Part shown: in pieces, positions 57,019 to 64,000 of the stretch
Layout: each line of letters opens with the position of its first letter
Position numbering within the stretch: the first letter of the stretch is position 1
Source: JAAYAO01 sp051133435
Lineage (GTDB): Bacteria > Actinomycetota > Actinomycetes > Propionibacteriales > Propionibacteriaceae
Reading direction: 5' to 3'
DNA length: 64,000 bases
Assembly (NCBI RefSeq): GCF_051133435.1
Contig: NZ_JBPGNY010000004.1
Location: forward strand, 248,001-312,000
Translations under genes and position numbers: made by a program
The notes under the pieces: model-generated
The model's input: the letters and a program-made list of their open reading frames with translations, nothing else
The model's database searches: none
Told to the model about the DNA's origin: nothing

Positions 57019-57383
57019 CGACCGATCCCGGACAGGTGGTGGATCTGGGGTTCGCGGCCCGGCACGAGCAGCACCCCGATCGCGTCCAGCCGGATGTGGG
57101 TGGCGGTGATCGGGTGCTCGAGCAGCCAGCGGGCGGTGAGGTGCCGCAGCCGACGCACTTTCAGATCGGTGATGGATTCCAGAGGCGAGCCGTAGCCCAA
57201 ACCGGTGCGGGTTTTCACCTCGCAGAAGGCCAGCGTGCTCTCCCCGGCGTCCTCACTGATGGCGACGATGTCGAGTTCGCCCTCGGCGCAGTGCCAGTTG
57301 CGGTCGATCACCGTCCATCCGGAGGCCTCGAGAAAGGACGCGGCCAGTTGTTCGCCGTGTTTGCCCAATTCGTTGCGGTTCAT
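57015..57383 (-). CDS. YraN/UPF0102 nuclease-like protein
   Basis: 122 aa. NELGKHGEQLAASFLEASGW and NWHCAEGELDIVAI (with the D-ExK-like stretch, EVKTRTG) match UPF0102 Holliday-junction-resolvase-like folds. A DNA-processing role is likely from the fold and from its operon with comM and dprA. ATG at 57383. Confidence 0.92.
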   Translation of the reverse strand: MNRNELGKHGEQLAASFLEASGWTVIDRNWHCAEGELDIVAISEDAGESTLAFCEVKTRTGLGYGSPLESITDLKVRRLRHLTARWLLEHPITATHIRLDAIGVLLVPGREPQIHHLSGIGR

Positions 57384-57446
57384 ACCCGTAACGGTGGGCA
57401 GCGGGATACCGAAGTTCCCCGGCGAAGCGAAATCTGTGGATAACTG

Positions 57447-57761
57447 TCAGTCGCGGGTGTCGGGAACCTGTAGATCGCTGTGGACGATTTCCTCGATCGA
57501 GACGTCGCGGAAGGTCAGCACCTTCGCACTCTTGACGAAACGGGCCGGACGATACATGTCCCACACCCAGGCGTCGCCCATCGAAACCTCGTAGTACACA
57601 TCGCCGCCCTCGGTGCGCACCTTCAGGTCGACCGCATTGCAGAGGTAAAAGCGGCGCTCGGTCTCCACCGCGTAGGTGAAGATGCTCACGACGTCCTTGT
57701 ATTCCCGGTACAGCTGCAGTTCGAGGTCGCTTTCGTACTGCTCGAGATCATCAGTGCTCAT
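57447..57761 (-). CDS. DUF2469 protein
   Basis: 104 aa, acidic. MSTDDLEQYESDLELQLYREYKDVVSIFTY, then TERRFYLCNAVDLKVR are typical; conserved in actinobacteria between rnhB and yraN. Function unknown. ATG 57761 overlaps the rnhB stop by 4 bp. Confidence 0.95.
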   Translation of the reverse strand: MSTDDLEQYESDLELQLYREYKDVVSIFTYAVETERRFYLCNAVDLKVRTEGGDVYYEVSMGDAWVWDMYRPARFVKSAKVLTFRDVSIEEIVHSDLQVPDTRD

Positions 57762-58402
57762 GTCGCGGACGACTCTACCGCTCGTCGGACATTCCCGTAA
57801 CGCATCCGGTGCTCGGGGCACGGCCCGTGGGTGTCGAGGCTCTGCTGGTGTGCGGCGGTGGAGTATCCCTTGTGGATCTCGAAGCCGTAGTCGGGCCATT
57901 GTTGGGCGATGTCGACCATGATCCGGTCGCGGGTCACCTTGGCGATCACCGAGGCGGCGGCAACACAGGCGGCGACGCGGTCGCCCTTCCACATCGCCAA
58001 TGCCGGCACCCCCAGGCCGTCGACGGCGAAGCCGTCACTGAGCACGTAGGACGGGGCCACGTCCAACCGCCAGACAGCCCGGCGCAGGGCGGCCAGGTTG
58101 GCCACGTGCAGGCCCATCCGGTCACATTCGGTGGCCGGGACGCTGACCACCGACCAGGCCGCGGCCTTGGCCACGATCTCGTCGTAGGCCCGTTCCCGGG
58201 CGGCGGCGGTGAGCAGTTTGGAGTCGCGCAGGCCGGTGATCGGACGGTTCGGTTCGAGGATCACCGCGGCCGCCACCAGGGGGCCGGCGCAGGCGCCGCG
58301 TCCGGCCTCATCGGTGCCGGCCACCGGTCCGAGACCGGCCCGGTACAGGGCGCGTTCGTAGCCGTACAGGCCGGAGTCACGGCGCACCCGGAAGGTGGCC
58401 AT
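57758..58402 (-). CDS. rnhB: ribonuclease HII
   Basis: 214 aa. Removes ribonucleotides and RNA primers from DNA. Active-site blocks VAGTDEAGRGACAGPLVA (Asp, Glu), LSDGFAVDG, and AAASVIAKVTRDRIM with Asp. ATG 58402 overlaps the lepB stop by 1 bp. Standard length. Confidence 0.96.
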   Translation of the reverse strand: MATFRVRRDSGLYGYERALYRAGLGPVAGTDEAGRGACAGPLVAAAVILEPNRPITGLRDSKLLTAAARERAYDEIVAKAAAWSVVSVPATECDRMGLHVANLAALRRAVWRLDVAPSYVLSDGFAVDGLGVPALAMWKGDRVAACVAAASVIAKVTRDRIMVDIAQQWPDYGFEIHKGYSTAAHQQSLDTHGPCPEHRMRYGNVRRAVESSAT

Positions 58403-59181
58403 CAGCAGCCCACTCCTTCGGGTTCGATCACCGCCCGGTCGGGTGCCGGCGGTGGATCGGGCACGTTGGCGAAGGCGTCGGGGGTGCTGAAGAAGCGTCC
58501 GTGCTCGAAGGGGTAGATGATCACCCAGGCCGTTCCAACCACATTCTCGGTCGGGACGAAGGCGGTCGCGCCGGTGTAGCTGGTGTTGGACACATCGCTG
58601 AGATAGCAGCGGGAGTCACGGGAGGCATTGCGGTGGTCGCCCATCACGAACATCGTGCCGCGGGGCACCACAACCTTGAAGGGCACGTCGGCGGCGGCGA
58701 CCATGTTGCCTTCGGCGTCGGTGTAGAGGTACTCCGACTCGGGAATCTCGACCCCGTTGACCGACAGCCGGCCCTCGGTGCTGCAGCATTCCACGGTGTC
58801 ACCGGGCAGCCCGATCACCCGCTTGATCAGGTGGTTGGTGCCGGTGTCGGGCAGCACCCCGACGAACTCCAGTGCCTTGCCGAGCGGGCCCCGGTCCTGT
58901 GCTTGGGGTTGATCGGACAGCCAGTGGGCGTGGTCGGAAAAGACCACCACATCACCGCGCTGGAACTTGCTGATCTTCTGCACCACCACCCGGTCGCCGA
59001 TCTTCAGGGTGTTCTCCATCGACCCGGACGGAATCGAGAAGACCTGGGCGACGAAGGTGCGGATCAGTACCGACAGGATCAAGCCGAAGATCAGCACCAG
59101 CCCGATCTCGCGAGCAAGGCGCCACATCTTGGTGCCGATACCGACGGGATGATCCTCGTCGGCCTGCACGTTCTCGCTCAA
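58402..59181 (-). CDS. lepB: signal peptidase I
   Basis: 259 aa. Inner-membrane enzyme that removes signal peptides. One N-terminal helix (about residues 26-44), catalytic Ser54 in SIPSGSMENTL and Lys120 in NHLIKRVIGLPGD. Box E is MGDHRNASRDSR. The C-terminus is a Pro-rich tail. It starts 115 bp behind rplS with a terminator between them. Confidence 0.95.
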   Translation of the reverse strand: MSENVQADEDHPVGIGTKMWRLAREIGLVLIFGLILSVLIRTFVAQVFSIPSGSMENTLKIGDRVVVQKISKFQRGDVVVFSDHAHWLSDQPQAQDRGPLGKALEFVGVLPDTGTNHLIKRVIGLPGDTVECCSTEGRLSVNGVEIPESEYLYTDAEGNMVAAADVPFKVVVPRGTMFVMGDHRNASRDSRCYLSDVSNTSYTGATAFVPTENVVGTAWVIIYPFEHGRFFSTPDAFANVPDPPPAPDRAVIEPEGVGC

Positions 59182-59251
59182 CGCCCTTGCCTCCTACCGG
59201 TGGTGACCACAGCCAAGCGTAGACCGGTTGGCCAATACTTCCTGACATATG

Positions 59252-59285
59252 AAACGCCCCCCGCGATTCAGCGGAGGGCGTTTTT
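59252..59285. terminator. intrinsic terminator between rplS and lepB
   Basis: Stem AAACGCCCcCCGC/GCGGaGGGCGTTT, with TTTTT on the plus side and GTTTC on the minus side. It lies 11 nt beyond the rplS stop on the minus strand, and is well placed to end the rplS transcript. Confidence 0.8.
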
Positions 59286-59296
59286 CGACAGCGCGA

Positions 59297-59647
59297 TCAG
59301 TTCTCGCGCTTCTCCTTGATCTTGGCGGCCTTACCGCGACGATCGCGCAGGTAGTACAGCTTGGCGCGACGCACATCACCGCGACGCTCGACCTCGATCT
59401 TCTCGATGATCGGGGTGTGCACCGGGAAGGTTCGTTCCACGCCGACACCGAAGCTGATCTTGCGGACGGTGAAGGTCTCCTGCAGGCCCGACCCGCTGCG
59501 GGCGATCACCACACCGGCGAAAACCTGGACACGGGAGCGGGTACCTTCGATGACTCGCACGTGCACCTTGACCGAGTCGCCGGCCCGGAACTCGGGGATG
59601 TCGTCCCGGACGGACTGGGCGTCGATGGCTGCGATGAGCTGGTTCAT
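59297..59647 (-). CDS. rplS: 50S ribosomal protein L19
   Basis: 116 aa. IPEFRAGDSVKVHVRVIEGT and RKISFGVGVERTFPVHTP and RRAKLYYLRDRRGKAAKI are L19 blocks. It sits at the 30S-50S interface. ATG 59647 was used because family N-termini begin MNQL; a frame eight codons longer lacks support. Confidence 0.98.
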   Translation of the reverse strand: MNQLIAAIDAQSVRDDIPEFRAGDSVKVHVRVIEGTRSRVQVFAGVVIARSGSGLQETFTVRKISFGVGVERTFPVHTPIIEKIEVERRGDVRRAKLYYLRDRRGKAAKIKEKREN

Positions 59648-60081
59648 GGAACTGTTCCTTGCCGGTGCCACAGGTCACCTGAGCTGGTGGGTCTGGTTGG
59701 GCCCGTGGTGCGGTCGATCCCCCCGTGGCAGGAGCCGCGTCGCACGGACAACAGCACGCAAGTTTGCCACAGAGTGCTGCCGGGACGGAAATCGTGGGCT
59801 GCCCGCACGGGAATCGCGGGCTGTCGCGCACGGTCTGAGCCCTCGTCGCTGCTGCAACTGGCCCGATCTCGGGCCGGGAACACTCTATATCGCTTTGCTA
59901 CCCGAAATCAGGCGCTTTGCAGCAGACCGGGGCCGAAGCCCCGGTGGGCTGGCAGCTGCGGGTCGCAGGTTGGTGGGGTCGGCGCCGCAGCAGATAAGAC
60001 GGTGGTTCGCGGCCTGTGCAAGCTGAGATCACAGGGGTCAACCCAGGCGCTCAGTCCCGAGCCATCAACCAAAAACCGGAA
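59648..60081. other. 434-bp intergenic region upstream of rplS
   Basis: No supported gene. It holds the rplS leader. A possible -10 (TATAGA on the minus strand, complement of 59884-59889) lies about 240 nt upstream of the start. A strong 8-bp hairpin ACCGGGGC/GCCCCGGT at 59926-59945 has a TTCG tetraloop on the minus strand. I could not match tmRNA, RNase P or SRP RNA. The region could also contain the terminator for the sdh operon. Confidence 0.6.
59926..59945 (-). terminator. possible sdh-operon terminator or leader stem (UUCG hairpin)
   Basis: Perfect 8-bp stem with a four-base loop; on the minus strand it is C(TTCG)G, an unusually stable tetraloop. There is no T-run. It lies about 140 nt after the carbon-nitrogen hydrolase stop. 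Confidence 0.4.
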
Positions 60082-60891
60082 TCAACCCAGTACCGGGATC
60101 TCCTGGCGCACCTCGTCCAGCCCGGACAGGTCCAGGTCGTGCAGCAGCAGTCCGGGCCCAGCCCCGAGCCGGCCGACGACCTCGCCGCGCGGTGAGATCA
60201 CCGCCGAGTGCCCGACCCCGGTCGGCGCACCCCGTTTGGATTCGATCCCGCTGATGGCCGGGTCGGCCTGGCCGGCAGCGATCAGCCAACTGGTCGAGTC
60301 GAGCGCGCGGGCGCGCACCAGCAGATCCCATTGTTCGACCTTGCCGGGCCCCGAATGCCAGGACGCGCAGCAGATGATCGCTTGGGCGCCGGCGCGGGCC
60401 AAGTTACGGAACAACTCCGGAAAGCGGACGTCGAAGCAGATCGTCAGCCCGACCTTCACCCCGCCGATGTCGACGATCACTTCGCGGTCGCCGGGCTGGA
60501 CGGTATCGGATTCGCGGAAACCGAAGGCGTCGAAGAGATTGAGCTTGTCGTAGTGCTCCTCGATCTCCCGGCCGTCGCGGTCGCGGCCGGTGACCAGCAG
60601 GGTGTTGATCACCCGCGGCTCGCCCCGGTCGTTGGGGGTGCCGGGGGTGAACATGCCGGCCGCCACGACCACCCCGTGGCGACGGGCGTACTCGCGCACC
60701 CCGGTGGCCCAGGGGCCGTCCAGGGGTTCGGCGATGTCGGTGAGGCGATGCCCGAAGGCCCGCATCGCGGCCTCGGGGAAGACCACCAACTCGGCCCCGG
60801 ATGCGGCAGCAGCCGCGACCTGACGGCCAACCAGGTTCAGGTTGTCGTCGAGGTCGCGGCTGCTGGTGATTTGCGCGACGGCGATTCGCAT
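60082..60891 (-). CDS. carbon-nitrogen hydrolase (nitrilase superfamily)
   Basis: 269 aa. Catalytic triad visible: Glu in VVFPEAAMRAFG, Lys in HYDKLNLFDAF and Cys in LTICFDVRFPELF. Hydrolyses an amide or nitrile; deaminated glutathione amidase and omega-amidase are typical for this subgroup, but the substrate is unknown. Its ATG overlaps the sdhB stop by 1 bp, so it is translated with succinate dehydrogenase. Confidence 0.92.
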   Translation of the reverse strand: MRIAVAQITSSRDLDDNLNLVGRQVAAAAASGAELVVFPEAAMRAFGHRLTDIAEPLDGPWATGVREYARRHGVVVAAGMFTPGTPNDRGEPRVINTLLVTGRDRDGREIEEHYDKLNLFDAFGFRESDTVQPGDREVIVDIGGVKVGLTICFDVRFPELFRNLARAGAQAIICCASWHSGPGKVEQWDLLVRARALDSTSWLIAAGQADPAISGIESKRGAPTGVGHSAVISPRGEVVGRLGAGPGLLLHDLDLSGLDEVRQEIPVLG

Positions 60892-61627
60892 CAGAGCCAG
60901 AGCAGATCCCGGTTCAGGCGGCTGATCGTGGCCAGCGGAATCTCCTTGGGGCAGGCGGCGGTGCACTCACCGATGTTGGTGCAGTTGCCGAAGCCCTCGG
61001 CATCGTGCTGGGCGACCATGTTCTGCACCCGCGACTTGCGCTCGGGTTGGCCCTGCGGCAGCAGGCCCAGGTGGGTCACCTTGGCAGCGGTGAACAGCAT
61101 CGCCGACCCGTTCGGGCAGGCCGCCACACAGGCGCCGCAGCCGATGCAGGTGGCCGCGTCGAAGGCCGCGTCGGCGTCCTTCTTCGGCACCGGGACGGCG
61201 TGGGCGTCGGGGGCGGTGCCAGTCGGGGCCGAGATGTAGCCGCCGGCCTGGATAATCCGGTCGAAGGCGCCCCGGTCGACGACCAGGTCCTTCAGAATCG
61301 GGAACGGCTCGGCCTGCCACGGCTCGATGTCGATGACATCGCCGTCCTTGAACTCCCGCATGTGCAACTGGCAGGTCGTGGTCGGGTAGGTGGTCTCACC
61401 ACGACCGTGCGGGATGCCGTTGATCACGATGCCGCACATACCGCAGATACCTTCACGGCAGTCGGAGTCGAAGGCGATCGGGTCGCCGCCCTCGAGGGTG
61501 ATCTTCTCGTTGAGGGCGTCGAGCATCTCGAGGAAGGACATGTGATCGTGAATGCCCTCGAGCTTGTACTCGACCATCTTGCCCTTGGCCTTGGGCCCGG
61601 CTTGGCGCCATACGCGCAGGGTGACGT

Positions 61628-61631
<4 letters not shown>
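60891..61631 (-). CDS. sdhB: succinate dehydrogenase / fumarate reductase iron-sulfur subunit
   Basis: 246 aa. Three Fe-S clusters are visible: CREGICGMCGIV with a following Cys for [2Fe-2S], CIGCGACVAACP and CTNIGECTAACP for the 4Fe/3Fe clusters. Passes electrons from the flavoprotein to quinone. GTG 61631 overlaps the sdhA stop by 4 bp; the longer open frame is sdhA shadow. Confidence 0.96.
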
Positions 61632-63619
<1,988 letters not shown>

Positions 63620-63623
63620 TGAA

Positions 63624-64000
63624 CTAGCTCACAATCCCAGTCAGAACGGCGATCGGGGTCAACAGGAAGCCACCGATGATCACGATGGCCACCACCCACG
63701 CGATGATGTCCAGCGTCTTGCGGGCCTTCACGCTGGTGTTGGCGCCCAAGGTCGTCAACGCACTCCAGATGCCGTGTCGCAGATGGAACAACAGCATGAC
63801 CAGGGCCACCACGTAGATCAGGGTGATCCACCAGTTCTGCGGCGAGTACCCGATCATCACCCGGTCGTAGGGGGTGTCGGTGGGCATGCCGCCCGGACGG
63901 ATGATGTACGCGGTGAAGTGCAGGATGTGGAAGACCACGAACAAGGCGATGATCACGCCGCCCCAGCGCAGGGTGCGCGAGGCGAAGCTGCGCTGCAGCC
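63624..64000 (-). CDS. sdhC: succinate dehydrogenase cytochrome b558 subunit, 5' end cut by window edge
   Basis: Partial; about 125 C-terminal residues are visible, running in frame to position 64000 and beyond (codons for SFASRTLRWGGVIIALFVVF). Three hydrophobic helices (FVVFHILHFTAYI with a heme-ligand His pair; WWITLIYVVALVMLLFHLRH; IIAWVVAIVIIGGFLL). Anchors SdhAB and binds heme b. No internal start should be used, because the frame is open on the 5' side. Confidence 0.93.
   Translation of the reverse strand, partial: LQRSFASRTLRWGGVIIALFVVFHILHFTAYIIRPGGMPTDTPYDRVMIGYSPQNWWITLIYVVALVMLLFHLRHGIWSALTTLGANTSVKARKTLDIIAWVVAIVIIGGFLLTPIAVLTGIVS

Noticed and set aside
60025..60060. GCTGAGATCACAGGGGTCAACCC stretch resembling part of a TPP riboswitch (shown as a 23-bp stretch, core CTGAGAT)
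   Set aside because: Only the CTGAGAT-like block fits. The other conserved helices of a thi-box are absent, and no thiamine gene follows.

Overview
The window is high-GC DNA with dense operons and 4-bp start/stop overlaps. It suggests an actinobacterium: it has a mycothiol ligase (mshC), DUF3090, DUF2469 and SCO1664-type genes, an rRNA operon with no spacer tRNA, and an actinobacterial arginine cluster. A Propionibacteriaceae-like host is my inference from the 16S/23S character and gene content. It was not tested by alignment.

Layout. 1-5062: the 5' part of an rRNA operon on the minus strand (23S running off the left edge, spacer, complete 16S, leader with a boxA-like motif and two good promoters). 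5063-13774: tyrS and the arginine biosynthesis operon argC-J-B-D-F-R-H on the minus strand, with two ArgR-type boxes at the argC start. No argG lies between argR and argH. 13878-18080: a carbohydrate module of PTS EIIA, EIIB and EIIC (UlaA family) followed by a two-subunit transketolase. 18140-21759: pheST.

21900-35450 is an accessory catabolic region and the most interesting part. It carries a Liv-type ABC importer (lipoprotein, LivH, a LivM-LivG fusion, LivF), a SnoaL/NTF2-like protein, an EthD-like two-half protein, three short-chain dehydrogenases, an aldo/keto reductase, a VOC protein, a DegT-fold enzyme whose catalytic lysine is a histidine, a Rieske oxygenase closely resembling 3-ketosteroid 9-alpha-hydroxylase KshA, and an IclR regulator. 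Three related 16-bp sites beginning CCAAGC sit upstream of the importer, of the DegT-like operon/kshA, and of iclR. I read it as one regulon for uptake and oxidative or dehydrative conversion of a steroid-like or terpenoid-like substrate.

35515-44646 is conserved core: infC-rpmI-rplT-RNA methyltransferase (infC apparently starts with ATC), a small membrane protein, SseB, then an eight-gene minus-strand run from a flavin-reductase-like gene through a phosphatase, DUF3090, a SCO1664-family protein, mshC, hisE and hisG to a membrane protein. 44730-54272: uppP, an aldo/keto reductase, a reductase/desaturase pair resembling Rv3230c/DesA3, DUF1707, tRNA-Leu(GAG), a DUF5703-like gene, YbjQ, DUF2207, a cystathionine synthase/lyase and a small acetyltransferase. 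54371-59647: dprA-comM-yraN-DUF2469-rnhB, lepB and rplS. 60082-64000: a carbon-nitrogen hydrolase at the end of a succinate dehydrogenase operon whose sdhC runs off the right edge.
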